64,000 nt of DNA from Rusavskia elegans (lineage: Eukaryota; Ascomycota; Lecanoromycetes; Teloschistales; Teloschistaceae): positions 487,021-551,020 of the forward strand of contig SAUG01000063.1 of assembly GCA_011316305.1 (NCBI GenBank), in the 5' to 3' direction. This document shows positions 46,739-58,933 of this stretch, piece after piece. The position numbers and the translations under genes were made by a program. The notes beneath the pieces are model-generated. The model saw nothing but the letters and a program-made list of their open reading frames with translations, ran no database searches and had not been told where the DNA came from. Every line of letters begins with the position of its first letter. The first letter of the stretch is position 1.

Positions 46739-48935
46739 ATGCCTCCAAGCCTGATAGACCTCCCTCCAGAAACGTTGCTGGCCATTGCCTGCTACCTCGA
46801 CAGTGCCATAGATTATATCCACCTCTCAAGATCTCACACATCCATAGCCCACAGGCTGCATGACCGTACCATCCTGGCAAAGACAATCCAGGTAAGCGTC
46901 CCAGATCGGCGCTTCGGGCTACATCTGACTTGGACGCCCACAGCGTGTTGCTAAGTATAGTAAAGAATGTGCATTGGTCGCTTCGAATCGAATGTCCCCC
47001 ATTGACGCTTTACTTTGCGTCTACGGCCGCCAGCAAGCCTGGTCCGAAGCACGCCCGGCGTCTACACTCGTCCTCGGGGATGGGCAATCCTTTCTCTATC
47101 AACAGGGTCTTCTTGCTTATGTCCGAGATGACTTGATCCGTATCCTCGATGTTCACAACGCTCGTCGTACAGAAGGTGTCATCTACATCTCTCTCATTGG
47201 CTCTCGACTTCTGGGTGTCGACTGCAAGGACAGCAAGGTTGAACTGCTCCACCTGCAGGATGGAATGCTTACGTTCATCTATCGTGGAGAAACTCCAACA
47301 TTCGGATGGGCCTCGTGGATTCTAGTCATAGATATCGCACAGTCCGAGCGGCTCTCGCTTGCAGTCGACCCGTGGACCTCCGAAGACGTCGTGGTACGGA
47401 ACAACCGCCAATACGTTTGCATCATCGCCCCGACGGGGTCGTCAGCCAACGGTCGCCACCGTGAATGGGTCTGCCGTGTTTGGAATATCGACGGTCTTCC
47501 AGCAAGACCAGCAACACTTCAGATCCCCGAACTAACTATCAATGAGGTAGGCCAAGCTCTTGTTTTCGAGGTGTATGATGGATTCCTGTATGCGATATCG
47601 ACCCAGTCATCTCGTCAGATAGAAGAACCGGAGTGGGTATCTCACTACACCTGCTTTCGTTTCCCACTCAGCAGCCCCGACAGGTCGACAATTGAGAGTA
47701 TCAGGATCTGGCGCCGTCATCATCGAGAGGGACCCATCAACGATCTCTGGACTGACCTCCAATTATTTCGAGATGAGTCGACTGGAGAGCTTACCATCAT
47801 CGAAGCACGCAAAGAATGGACAGAGGGCTCAAGTACCCAAAGGAGAACCTGGTATCGTCAGAGGCTGCCCGCTGTATTTTCGGATCCCCGCGACACTGAT
47901 GATAAGGATCAAAACATGACCGACTCCAATGACCAGGACAACAGCGCGCTGGCCGTCAGCCAGCTGGAAGTTTCTTCCTCTTCAAGTAACATGACTGATT
48001 CGCCGTACCTCCTTACCGTTCCCCCTGACCATAATGAAACAGGCCATTATCGTCTCTCTAGCAACACACATGCGGAATACTCTCCTGGTGTTTGTTCAAC
48101 ATCGGTTGTTGGTAACTCAAATCTGGCTAAAAACAAATATCGAACTTATATAAGTAGCGCCGCTGCATTCATTGACCTCATTGTAGACGACCGGCAAGCT
48201 TCTTCCCACACAACAGCCTGGGCGCAACACCTTCGCCTGAGGATAGGTTCCCGCAAGGAAGCGTCACCTCTTGACGAACATGGAATACTCCACCGGCACT
48301 CCGTTTATCCGCACTCGAGGCAAGCGATCGAAGGCAGCGAGCTAAGATATGAGGACAAAGGTATACGTTTATGGCCTGCCACCGACGCCCCTATCGTGCT
48401 GCAGGATTTACTCAACGGCAGCACAAGTTTTCGTGCATCCGGCGACGCAAATGAGTCGAAATTCAAGTCGCCTGGCGATATCACAGCTGTTGCCGATGAA
48501 AGATCCATGGTGTATCTAGTCAAAGGGAAGGACGCTGCAGAGAACGATAAGGGCAAGCTGATCCTCATAAATTTCGATCAATACATCCAGTTCTGGCATA
48601 ACACGTGGGTTCCAGATTTCATTGACCTCTACCGACATGAGCAGGATCTTACGGATGTTGTCCCTAAGCCAAAAGCTCAGGTCTTGACAAAGAGAATACA
48701 TGACTCCATGGAAATGGACATTGACAAGTCAGGGGCTAGTGGTACTGACAGCGACCATGACCGCTCTGATGATTGGGGTGAATGCGAAGAAGAGACAACT
48801 TTGCAGCCGGCAGACGAAGACAATGATCTGTTTTGGTGCGAAGAATTCGACGACGACGAGCCTGTTAATCTGCACTGGTATCAGGAACAGATGGCGCTTT
48901 GGACAGATTTCAGAGAAGGATTTTGTTTCACTTGA
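46739..48935 (+). CDS. F-box domain protein
   Basis: The model is join(46739..46891, 46944..48935), 714 aa, with a 52-nt in-frame GT-AG intron. An F-box opens the protein (LIDLPPETLLAIACYLDSA, then YIHLSRSHTSIAHRL), the segment that binds Skp1 in SCF ubiquitin ligases. The remainder has beta-strand-like repeats (LIGSRLLGVDCKDSKVELLH, WASWILVIDIAQSERLSL, VGQALVFEVYDGFLYAISTQ) that suggest a propeller-like substrate-binding region. The C-terminus is very acidic. This matches a large fungal family of F-box proteins with variable C-terminal halves. The substrate is unknown. Confidence 0.8.
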
Positions 48936-49224
48936 GGATGCTCTCGGAGTTGCTCATACTATTTTCCTTGGTGGGTTACGTTTTGCTTTTCCAGCCTTTG
49001 GGGAGGTGGCTCAACGCTATTTTGCTGTTATCACCGGTTATAACATTTAGCGAAGGGGAGGATCTTTGAAGGCTTCAACGTTCGTCTTCCCACATACGTA
49101 TCGCTCTCCAGCCGGGTCATATCTCGTCGTTAGGAGCGTCATCTTCGCTTTGCATCGTTGCCATCTGAGCTATACGACGGCGTACAAAGCGAATCCAGAG
49201 AACTGCCCATAGCAGATATCTAGA
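48936..49224. other. Convergent spacer
   Basis: This stretch lies between the F-box and EFM7 stop codons, which face each other. No feature was seen. Confidence 0.4.
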
Positions 49225-50142
49225 TCATTCCAAAGCAGTATGCTCATAACTCAGTTCATATCCAAATACTGTACGTCTCAGCAGCTCATCGCCCCGATCA
49301 TCCTTGAACATGACCTTGTCCATAACCTTCTCCACGACTTTTACGACCTGGAAGCCCCCTTTCCGGGCCAGATCAAAGAATGCCATGTCCTTATCGAATT
49401 TCCAGGGTGTATAGGGTGTGAAGAACACCAGCGCCCTGGCATGCGGTAGATGGACAAGGGTCGATTGAACGGTTGAGACCAGTGCCGCATGCTGGCCGTG
49501 ATTGAACAGCAGATCAGCAAGGACGAGTGTATCAAAACCACACCACCCTGGTCTCAGGCACGATAGCAAGGGTTCTGTAGATGCGCCCCATGCATGCCCC
49601 TGGATAAGAACCTGAGTATATAGAATCCGATTCTATTTTTCAGTGAAAGGCTGACCTTAGCTACAATGTTGGCTGATCTCGGCAACACATCCTTCGCAGC
49701 ATCTATATTCATCTGCAAGTTCTCCACCAGATCTTCATCTGGGTAGTCCGTCACGACCACTTGCTTCGCACCCCATATCGCTGCCGCGATACTGGGCAAG
49801 CCTGCCCCGGCTCCAAGTTCGAGGACTGCTCTTCCGTGCACCAAGTCTCGAGCGTGGTCGTAGAGGTAGTCTGTCACCACTTGCGCTCCATTCCAGAGGT
49901 GGTGGCCCTGGCATGATTCGTCAATGCGTTGTACAGTCGACGGGTCGAAGCAATCGGAACTCGGAAGGGTGTCATCGTACCCAAAGTGGGTTGTAGCCAA
50001 CCAGGCGCAGTTGGAGTGCTTCTCCGGTTTGGAGAGTCTTGGATTCGAAGGTTGCGGGCTTGGGGGGAGGGTAGTAGTCGGATGGTTCTTGGAATATTAT
50101 GTTTCGGATGCCATCAAGTACGTCTGTCTCATCGGAAGACAT
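49225..50142 (-). CDS. efm7: EFM7-type N-terminal methyltransferase of eEF1A
   Basis: EFM7 trimethylates the N-terminus and adjacent lysine of elongation factor 1A. The model is complement(49225..49599, 49656..49907, 49981..50142), 262 aa. The N-terminus has the family pattern IIFQEPSDYYPPPKPATFES and LVGYNPLWGHHLWNGAQVV. The SAM-binding motif I is VLELGAGAGLPSIAAA, followed by acidic post-I VVVTDYPDEDLVENL. FDTLVLADLLFNHGQH and LVFFTPYTPWKFDKDMAFFD are typical of the seven-beta-strand protein methyltransferase family (formerly annotated as nicotinamide N-methyltransferase, NNT1). Both introns are in phase 0. The gene is divergent from VPS23. Confidence 0.92.
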
Positions 50143-50404
50143 ATGATTTCTATTGCGTCGGGGTTACAGTATCCCATGAGAGGGAGTATGTAAGTGTGAC
50201 TACAAAATCTTGCTTCCGCTCTTGCCGCGGTTGCGCTTCAAGGTTGGACCTATCGATTGTCGAGGGTCATCGTTGAAAAGTGAATTTCGCCATGGAGAAA
50301 CCGAGATCAGTGCGCCAGCAGATGTTATTTGTTGCAGTGCTTCCTCGAAAAAGACATGGTTCGTCATGAGCTAGCTGCCAGGCACGTTCAAGATACAGAC
50401 CAAG
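50143..50404. promoter_or_regulatory. Divergent promoter of EFM7 and VPS23
   Basis: This 262-bp region separates two oppositely oriented start codons. No specific binding motif was identified. Confidence 0.45.
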
Positions 50405-52312
50405 ATGGCACAGGTTTCCCAGAACACACTGAACTGGCTGCATAATGTACTATCGAATGTAGGAGGGTCCCCAAACCATCGTTGTTCAAGGCATTGACTT
50501 CATACAGGAGTATCAGGATGTACAGCGTACCTACTCCGACGTTGTCCGTACTCTCCAAGGCAACTCCAATCTCTCCGTCCGGACCAACGTCTACAGTACA
50601 CGCTCCCCACGACTCCATCAAACTTCCAGCGCTTACGATAAACAGCTTTCGAAGATGGCCGGTCCGCTCTTCTACTCAACATCACAGGTACCCTACCAGT
50701 ATTCTTTCGAGGAGCGACATACATGTTTCCAATATCCTTGTGGGTTCCCCAAGAATATCCACGAACAGCACCCATCGCCTTCGTCACCCCAACCAAGAAC
50801 ATGGCTGTGCGCGCAGGTCAATACGTCAGCGTAGAGGGAAGGCTTTACCATCCATACCTAGCCGGGTGGAAGCAAGATGTTAGTCAATCTCTCTGGGTCC
50901 CAGCCAAGCAACGTTCATGGCTCTCAGCGCTCGATGGCTAAATCCATTACACGGTAGCGGAGTAGTATTGTTGAATTACTTTCGATACTGCAAGAAGTAT
51001 TTGCAAGAGAACCACCCGTCATCTCGCGGCAAGAGCCCGCACCGCATCAACCGACATCGCTACGACAGAGCGCTTCAATACCGCCGCCCGTTCCTCCCTT
51101 ACCTCCGGAGCTTGGAAGACCGGAGTCGGTATCCAGTCAGGGTAGATCACAGTACCAACCACATCCGCCTCCTCGTCCTCCAAAAGCTGCTGAGAATGAT
51201 ACCACACATCGTGCTCAGCAAGCCAACGGAGCACCTCCTGTTCCACCACACCCAGACAGACAGGAGTTTGCAGCACCTCCTCAGGCCGTACGTACCCAAG
51301 TAGCAGGAGGCTCCCTACCCCCAATAAACTACAGCCAGCAGTATCAGCCTCAGCGTGTCGGCGGCCTCAGGACTGATCATGTATCGCGTTCACAGCATCC
51401 ACACCAGCAGCTTACCGTTCACCAACCCACTCCGCGCTCACCTAACACCTTTAATCGGGTAGCGCCGGCACCCAACCAACCGTTGTCAAGCCAGGCTTCA
51501 TACAATTCAACCCACCCTGTGCAAAGTCATGGACTATCGCAATGGCAGCCGACACCAGCGGCGCGGTCCGATAGTCAAAATACATGGCAGCAACATCCAA
51601 GCTTTTTCCAACCTCGAGGTCCGCCATACCAACCAACCCCTAGCCAAACCCCGCCCAAGCCAAAACCGCAAGAAGATCTCTTGACGTCGCCATTCGAGAC
51701 TACTCTCCCGACTCCCGCGGTCGACATAGCGCCGCCTCCAATACCACCCAATCCTCAGAAAGATGCTCTGCTACAAGCTCTCTCTCAAACGTTGGCCCAG
51801 CAAATTCAATCGACACATGCATCCAACATGGCTGCTATTCCACCTCTGCGAGCTCAGCAATCCGCGTTGAACAACACGCTGAATAGTGTCAACCAGGAAA
51901 TCGCTCAACTGAACGATCTCCAAGCTCTGCTCGATTCGAACGAGAAGATTCTACGCCAAGCCATGCTTGATGCAGACAAAGTTCTGGAAGACGCAAAACG
52001 CAGAGATGTGCCGGCAGTGGAAGAGGTTCTCGTAGCGCCTACTGTTGTCGCAGGTCAGCTGTATGAAAATGTGGTAGAGGAAAGAGTTCTAGAAGAGTGC
52101 CGGACTGTGGTGGGCAAAGCACTGGACAAAGGAAGGATCGGCGGCGATGTCTGGGCCAAAGTAAGATACCCCAATTCGAGAGCCCGACGAAGAACAGAGC
52201 TGACATTCTACAGCAAACCAGGAGTCTAGCGCGGGAGGAGTTTCTGAAGAAGGCTCTGATCAAAAAGATATCCCGCGGCATGGGCTTGACCCAGGAGGAG
52301 AGTTGGGGTTAA
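50405..52312 (+). CDS. vps23: ESCRT-I subunit VPS23 (TSG101 homologue)
   Basis: VPS23 recognises ubiquitinated cargo and sorts it into multivesicular bodies. The model is join(50405..50458, 50508..50595, 50646..50878, 50958..52160, 52214..52312), 558 aa. Introns are GT-AG; the acceptor at 50957 was chosen because it alone keeps the conserved frame. The UEV ubiquitin-binding domain covers about 1-155 (YSDVVRTLQGNSNL, LLLNITGTLPVFFRGATYMF, WVPQEYPRTAPIAFVTPT, YHPYLAGW). A long Pro/Gln-rich linker follows. A coiled coil begins near 400 (LNNTLNSVNQEIAQLNDLQA). The C-terminal steadiness box spans about 470-550 (AGQLYENVVEERVLEECR, then FLKKALIKKI). Domain order is exactly that of TSG101. Confidence 0.95.
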
Positions 52313-53282
52313 CCCCAAACATCCGGAGAAAGCAAGACCTGCATTCAGCCAGGGACTTCTAGAGCCCCTCGCGGTCGCTTTTGATTTTCGACCTCTACGC
52401 GGTTAAGGCATCCTGAGTCCTTCACAACCATGAGCGAATAGCGGAGGAGAAATCAGCAGTGCATAGGACAACAATAGGCCCGAAGACTGCCCAGGCACTC
52501 TACAAAAACGATTCGTACTAAGTACTCCGGAAGCATGTCGCAGCTTTTTCGATGCATCATTATGCAGCGAGTGCATGCGAGCATGCGAGATCGGGGGAAG
52601 CATCCACCAGCTCTACCTCGAATACCGAGTCTCGGCATCTCCATGAGATCTCCTCTGTGGCAAACCCCTTGTCTTTTGGGGATCAACGGCTGGTGTTACT
52701 CGATGGAGTGGCAGATAAGACAGGAAGATAATGCGGGTACCCCACACATTGACAGCCAGGGTTGTTGTTCTCGGCACGCATCTGCGACCACCAACCACCT
52801 CGACGGATCTCGTCCAGCCCCCAGCAACTTCACGCTGTCCCGCAGCTCCATGCGACCTGTGCGCCCCCAACAATGCCGGCAAAAGAATTACTGCACGCTA
52901 CGGAGCTCACGTCTGTCTGCGCTACTACGAAATCAGATAGTCGGACCGTCGTATCAGAGACCACGCGACAGTCCTTAAAATCTTCTGGCCACGGCGATCC
53001 TCCATTGGTCTTATCGCCTGGCACCTACCGAGCTCAATCGCCAGACACTTGCGAGGAGTGTGGGATGTGTATATGACTGTCTGCCACCCTCTGACTGCAC
53101 AGCAGTCTCTTCAAACCTGCTCCTTATAAATCTTCGAAGTCTTCGGCGTCATCTCGATTACTGCATGAGCGAGTACATAAGGCAGACGACTTGAAAAGCT
53201 GCTGCTTGCTGCATCTACCAATCAAATCGCTGCACCCTGAACCAGCAAAGCATTGTCGAGACCGTCGAGCCCAATCGTCATC
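52313..53282. other. Intergenic region upstream of the NCS1 permease
   Basis: This 1 kb stretch lies between two plus-strand genes. Open frames such as 52535-52978 have no recognisable protein. It should contain the VPS23 3' end and the permease promoter. Confidence 0.4.
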
Positions 53283-55151
53283 ATGGAGAAACTGAAGCAT
53301 TCGAAAGTCAGCCATTACGTCGACAAGCTGGCTGTGCCTGCTGAACCAGGCCTGACCAATGCCCAATTGATGTTGACCAACCACGATCTGAAGCCTGGTA
53401 TGAAGCATTCTCAACGGGGCCGTATGTTCTATCGCTGAACCTCTTCGCAGTTGAGCCCGAGCGTCGTCAATGGGGTCCTTGGAATTTCGTCGGCTTTTGG
53501 GTTGCCGATTCCTTCAATATCGTATGTCGATGGGAACGCCGCTCAGTTAATCACTGCTGACTCGCCTTGTCAGAATACTTGGATGATATCATCTTCTATG
53601 ATCAGCGGCGATAACGGAATCTCGTGGTGGCAATCATGGCTCTGTGTCTGGATAGGGTATTCTATCGCGGGATGCTTCATCTGTCTGACCGGTCGGATCG
53701 GCGCGACATATCACATCTCTTTCCCTGTCGTCTGTCGGTCTTCCTTCGGCATATGGGGTTCCTTATGGCCTGTCTTCAACCGAGCAGCAATGGCTTGTAT
53801 CTGGTATGGTGTGCAATCGTGGATTGGAGGTCAGTCTCTTCGATTATTCCTTGCTTCCCCCTCGAATGTTGCTCAGGCATGCTGACGCTCTATATCAGGT
53901 CAATGCGTTACATTGATGCTCCGCGCGATCTGGTCCAGCTACAAAGATCTTCCCGACACCTTCCCATCGCAAAGTACGAACACTCGCGACTATGTCTCCT
54001 TTTTCCTCTTTTGGTTCGGATCGCTTCCTGCGATCTGGTTCCCGGTCCACAAAATTCGCCACCTGTTTACAGTCAAAGCATACTTTGTGCCCGCTGCTGG
54101 TGTCACTTTCTTCATCTGGGCTATTCTCAAAGCCCATGGCATCGGTCCCATTGTCCATCAGCCAGGTAAAGCAACAGGCTCTGCTCTTGGGTGGGCAATG
54201 GTGAAAGGCATCATGTCTTCGATTGCCAACTTTGCTACACTGATCGTGAACGATCCCGATTTCTCCCGTTTTGCGAGAAAACCCAAGGACGCCTTTTGGT
54301 CACAACTCTTCACCATCCCCATTGGTTTTGCTGTCACATCATTCATCGGCATTATTGTGTCTTCCTCGTCTGCGGTCATCTACGGTGGCACCCCAGTCTG
54401 GAACCCCCTCGATCTGCTTGGTCGGTTCCTTGATGGCGCCAACTCAGGCGAGCGATTCGGTGTTTTTATCATCGCGGCTGCATTCACCCTCGCCCAGCTG
54501 GGCACTAATATCGCCGCCAATTCCATCAGCGCGGGCACAGATATGACTGCATTACTTCCTCGGTATCTCAATATTCGCCGTGGTGGATACATCTGCGCGA
54601 TTGTCGGTCTCGCCATGTGTCCCTGGAACCTCCTTTCATCCTCGAACAACTTCACGACTTATCTTTCCGCCTACTCCGTCTTCCTCTCGAGTATCGCTGG
54701 CGTCATGATCTGCGATTACTATGTTGTGCGGAGAGGCTATCTCCAAATCCGCGATCTTTACTCGGCACGCCCATCAAGCCCTTACTATTACACATTTGGT
54801 TTCAGTTGGCGCGGATACACAGCGTACATTTGCGGTATCCTCATCAACATCGTGGGCTTCGTTGGGGCCATTGGAAGAAAAGTGCCGGCGGGAGCAACAT
54901 ATCTTTACAACCTTAACTTCTTCTGTGGATTCCTTGTTGCAAGTGGGATCTACTATTTGCTGTGCAGGTTTTTCCCCATCCCTGCGACAAGCGATGTCTG
55001 GATGGAGGTCGGTGATGAGATCCGCAACCCGAGCGTGGCATATGGGGCGGATGACGATATTGAAGGGACGAGCGAAGGCAGCCTTGATCGGTACGGCGCA
55101 AAAGGGGATGAGGAGACGGGGATCAGGGAACGCAAGATGGGGACTTTTTAG
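53283..55151 (+). CDS. NCS1 nucleobase permease (Fur type: uracil/allantoin/uridine)
   Basis: The model is join(53283..53397, 53451..53521, 53574..53829, 53899..55151), 564 aa. The three introns are GT-AG, and the frame is kept. Family signatures include NHDLKPVEPERRQWGPWNFV, GFWVADSFNINTWMISSSMI (helix 1), RSSFGIWGSLWPVFNRAAMA (helix 3), GTDMTALLPRYLNIRRG and WNLLSSSNNFTTYLSAYSVF. About twelve membrane segments are present. Fungal NCS1-Fur members import uracil, allantoin, uridine or thiamine with protons; the exact substrate is not clear, and uracil is a reasonable default. The tail is acidic and hydrophilic and may hold endocytosis signals. Confidence 0.92.
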
Positions 55152-55842
55152 GTTGATGGTTCGGGAGAGGCAGATCGTGAGCGTAACTCTTTGAATAATG
55201 ATATCCACGAAGGCATGGTTTTTATCAGACATTTCCATATAACTTCCATTCCTCATGATCCTGATAACTTGTGTTGAGATTACTACTTAGGCAGGTATTT
55301 CATAATGCAATACCTTTGCGCGCGGAATCGGACGACGGATGTTAGCTCTTGCCAAAAGCTTTCGATAGCATCGATCTTGGTAAATCACTCCCCGTGATTG
55401 GCAGTCGATACCTTGATGCAGAACATCGATTTAGAGATCGTCTGAATACTATTTGACAACTGCTGGATATTTGGATTTGAAAAGTCATAATACAAGATCG
55501 ATATTAATTGTCTGGGTATTGGATCTCTCGATTGACTGTCAATCAAATCAATAGAATATGTAGTAAGTTTAAGATTTTTGGTATCGAAGGCTTTCGACAA
55601 GAGTTACTAAGGTTTTGCATTGTAAGATACCCGCCTGAGTCAGGGTTTAAAGCCTAACTAATCGTCTGCGATATCTACGTCATACTCTCATTATATTACT
55701 TAGAATTTAACTCTATCGACATATTGCAACAACCTCACCCCATCCGAAAACAGCGACAACAGCAGCATAGCCAGATCCCTACAAATCGCTGGAACACGAA
55801 GCACCTATTCGACATCCCATCTTGCAATAACATTCCACCACA
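55152..55842. other. AT-rich intergenic region
   Basis: This 0.7 kb stretch follows the permease. It is low in G+C around 55400-55700. No gene or clear repeat is seen. It includes the promoter of the small gene at 55843. Confidence 0.4.
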
Positions 55843-56245
55843 ATGTCTAAGAACGATACTCTCAAGTCCTCCAACGCCCCCAAGGTCTGCCCTCACTCAC
55901 CCTTGCCCTCTACACCACTGCAGTACAAGAACTGATCAATCCCTCACATAGGCCGAAGTCATCGCCGAACGCCAATCCAACCTCCCACTCCCCGACGATC
56001 CGCCAGTTAAATCCGACTTCAATTCCAATGATACCTCCACCACCAACGTCGGGTCCGGCGGCGTCCAGAGCGACGTCTCCTATGGTGGAGGCAGCGAGAC
56101 GGGCTTGAGAGGTCCGGCGACGAGTGATAGTAGTGTGAGGACTGATGGAGAACAATTGGGGATTAATACGAGTGGGCCGGGGAAGGTGGGGAGGGAGGGG
56201 AAGGATGGGTTGGAGGGGTTGCCGGCGGATGCTAAGAAGTCGTAG
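55843..56245 (+). CDS. Small disordered hydrophilic protein
   Basis: The model is join(55843..55884, 55952..56245), 111 aa. The 67-nt intron is in phase 0. The protein is rich in Gly, Ser, Asp and Asn, lacks cysteine and has no hydrophobic core, with segments such as GSGGVQSDVSYGGGSETGL and a KVGREGKDGLEGLPADAKKS end. This composition resembles fungal hydrophilins and stress-related disordered proteins. Function is unknown. The next gene has the same design (short first exon, phase-0 intron, similar composition), so the two may be a stress-related pair. The frame is short, but the codon pattern and clean intron support a real gene. Confidence 0.65.
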
Positions 56246-56722
56246 ATGTGAAGATATATGAGATTGGTGATGGGTAGGAGGCGGAGAGGGTTGTGGAGCA
56301 GAGCTTTGATGGGCTATGGGCGGAATCATAGGCACATATCTCATAGGAATATGAGAGCACAGATTGCAGTGGGAACTTAAAACAGGCGGTTGCTCTGCTC
56401 TTGCATACGGCTATATGACAGTCCAACATCTATCTATGTTCTATTCCATAATCCAGTTCTCATACCGTTCACCATTCATGGTGAGTTTTTATTTTTCTCA
56501 CTGAAAAAAAAGGCCCGTAGAGGGGCAGTGGGGCATGACATCATACGGATGATGTAGCTTTTCAACGTGTGACATATCGCACAACGATTTTGAAATCATT
56601 TCCCACTCTCTCTCCAACACTCAACAACATCAATTGCCTACTTGAAACTCTGGAAGTCCGCCAAAAGACACCTGAATCCTTCTACTTTGCACATTTCACC
56701 AGGAAAGAATCACTGCACAACC
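56246..56722. other. Spacer between two disordered-protein genes
   Basis: This 477-bp stretch lies between two plus-strand genes. It contains an A-rich tract near 56503. No feature was recognised; it should hold the promoter of the next gene. Confidence 0.4.
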
Positions 56723-57676
56723 ATGGCACAACGTCAGCCCGATGAACAAGGCCTCGCCAACCAAGGCCAACCCCTTGGAAGTACCTCCCAGGGCATGAAA
56801 GTCCGTCATCTCTCTCAACACTACCTCAGCCATCATATACGAGAGTAGACTATGCAGCTGACACAGTAATCACAGCACACCACCGATCCAGAAGCCTACC
56901 AAAACCCCACCACCGAAGGCGCCGGTGCCGTCGCCTCCGACTCCCTCGCCGCAGAATCCACCCGCTCCGGCGGCGCCTTCAGCAGCAACCGTGATGCTGA
57001 GCCCCAATCCGTAAGCGGCAGTTCGTCGACCTTTAACAATACAGACACTTCGGGCGCTCGGGTTCTCGACGCCGCCCCCGATGCTGCCGAGCGTGAAGCT
57101 AAGGAAGCGTGGAGAGAGGTGCCTGATGAGGCGAGGGGTGTTGCGGGGCGGAAATACCCCGAGGGAGCGGGGAACGTGGATTTCTCCGGGAGCCATAATG
57201 CGGATGGATATTCTGGGGGATCTTCAGATGCGAAGAGGGAGGTGGGAGAGAGTGGGTATGCGCCTTCTGGGATTCGAGGGGGTGCTGCTCCTGGCACTAA
57301 CGATGATGACGAGAGCTACACCCCTTCAGGTATCCGTGGAGGCGCTGCTCCAGGAAGTGGCGACGACAGCGGAAAGGATACTTCGTCGTCCTCTAAAGCC
57401 GATGATGCGCCTGGATACGTCGCCAGCGTGCACTCGGATCCTGCACAAACGGGAAAGCCGCATGGGAAGAACATCAAGGAAGGCGGATCCGAGTTCGATG
57501 AAGCCGAGAATACGAGCTTCAGCAGTGAGATTGGATCGAAGGAAGATCCTGGACGGGCTGCGGAGGAACAGTTCCAGACGACGACGCAGACTTCGGCTGG
57601 TGGGAAGGGACAGCCGCAGCACGGGTTGACGAAAGATGGTCAGTATGATGTGTTGGAGACTGATCAGAATCTGTGA
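56723..57676 (+). CDS. Disordered fungal protein with a GIRGGAAPG repeat
   Basis: The model is join(56723..56800, 56876..57676), 292 aa, with a 75-nt phase-0 intron. It is very hydrophilic (Gly, Ser, Asp, Glu), without cysteine or membrane segments. A tandem repeat is visible near residues 175-215 (GYAPSGIRGGAAPG and YTPSGIRGGAAPG). The segment VASDSLAAESTRSGGAFSSN and the alternating charged helix APDAAEREAKEAWREVP resemble a conserved but uncharacterised family in filamentous fungi. A role in desiccation or stress tolerance is possible from composition only. It follows a smaller gene of similar design. Confidence 0.75.
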
Positions 57677-58032
57677 GGCGGTGATCTGCATTGGGACAAA
57701 AAGGAAATTAGCATCTAGAGATTTAGAATAGGCTCTGAATCGATTCTGGTTTCGAAATCTTCCGTTTTCCATTGGTCTTCTGGTAAAGTTCGTTTTTCTG
57801 TATGTTTCTGTTCTTAAATTTCGTACCGGAAAGCTTTTGCGGGTATCTACTACATCTGCACTCTTTTCCCTCAGTCAGCTCGTACCATATCCATGTGCCA
57901 TATATTGCATATACTGTCACATACTTGCCCCCTGCAACGCCATACATGCACATGACATCCGCCTCAGCACCCATAGAAAGAGATTCAGCCGCCAGGAAAC
58001 AAACATCACAATCAAAGCAGTCTCCCAAATCT
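57677..58032. other. Convergent spacer
   Basis: This 356-bp stretch lies between two genes facing each other. An open minus-strand frame runs through it as a read-through of the NHP2 tail. No separate feature. Confidence 0.4.
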
Positions 58033-58933
58033 TCACACCCTAACCCCCCTACCCGCCTTCTGCACCACCTTGACCAAATCCGCATAAACCTCCCCCCAAT
58101 CCTCTTCCTCCCCCTTCCCTTCCTCGCCCTCCTTCTTCCTCCCCCCCTTCCCCTTCTCCTTCCCAATCATAACAACACTCGTCGGTCTCTTCGTGCTCCC
58201 CGCCGCGCCCAACTCCGCTCGACTCGGCACAAAGACGTACGGGACCCCGTGGTCCTCGCAGAGAACAGGAAGATGGGATATCACGTCCATGGGCGAGATA
58301 TCGGCGGCGAGGATAACGACGTTGGACGGGATGGAAGCGGTACTAGGTGCGGAAGAGGATTTGCGAAGTGCTTTGACGACTTCTTTGACGCCGCGTTTGA
58401 GGGCTTTGTTTCGGGCCGCTGTATCATTGGCCGGATATCGTCAGCGATTCTATATCATGGTTTAAACTGGTGAGAGAATATCGAAGCAAATGGGTTATTT
58501 AAATGGGGAGAAGATATATATATATATATAACGAACCTTTCTTCACGCCCTTCAAAACCTTCTTCCCTACCTTCTCGTCTGCCAATGGGACGGCAAACGG
58601 CACCAATGCGCCCAGTAGTGGTTTTTCTTTGACTTTGATTTCCAGATCTCCTGTTTCGTCTTTCACGACTACGGTGCCGGGTTTTGTTTCTTCGAGCGTA
58701 TTCAGCAATTGCGTTGTCATTTCTACATCTTCGACCGCGGCGGCGACTGGTTCGTCGTTTGTCGTGGGGATCTCTGCTGTTTTGCGGTCTTTCTTACTGC
58801 TTGGGTCCTTTTCTTTTTTGGACTTTTTGGACACCCCGTCGGTTTCGGAGCGTTTTTCTTTCTTTTCTTTCCTCTCTTTTTTTTCTTTTTTGCGGAGCGT
58901 TGAGGCGTCGGTGGGGGGTCTTTCTTTGGACAT
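58033..58933 (-). CDS. nhp2: H/ACA snoRNP protein NHP2 (L7Ae family)
   Basis: NHP2 binds H/ACA guide RNAs for rRNA pseudouridylation. The model is complement(58033..58418, 58537..58933), 260 aa. A 118-nt intron joins KVLKGVKK to AARNKALKRGVKEVVKAL. The N-terminus is a long lysine-rich tail (LRKKEKKERKEKKEKRSE). The L7Ae fold starts near residue 105 with KPLLGALVPFAVPLADEKVG and continues through VVILAADISPMDVISHLPVL, CEDHGVPYVFVPSRAELGAA and SVVMIGKEKG. The C-terminal part after an acidic insertion (about 227-236) has the final helix. The ATG at 58933 is the usual start (MSKE); the same frame stays open to another ATG at 59197, adding 88 residues. An AT dinucleotide run lies in the intron. 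Confidence 0.9.
58514..58531. repeat. AT dinucleotide microsatellite in the NHP2 intron
   Basis: Nine AT units run at 58514-58531, only a few bases inside the donor side of the NHP2 intron on the minus strand. Confidence 0.9.

Noticed and set aside
50879..50957. AG at 50973 as the third VPS23 intron's acceptor
   Set aside because: That acceptor gives an immediate stop; the AG ending at 50957 keeps the frame and the conserved segment after the UEV core.
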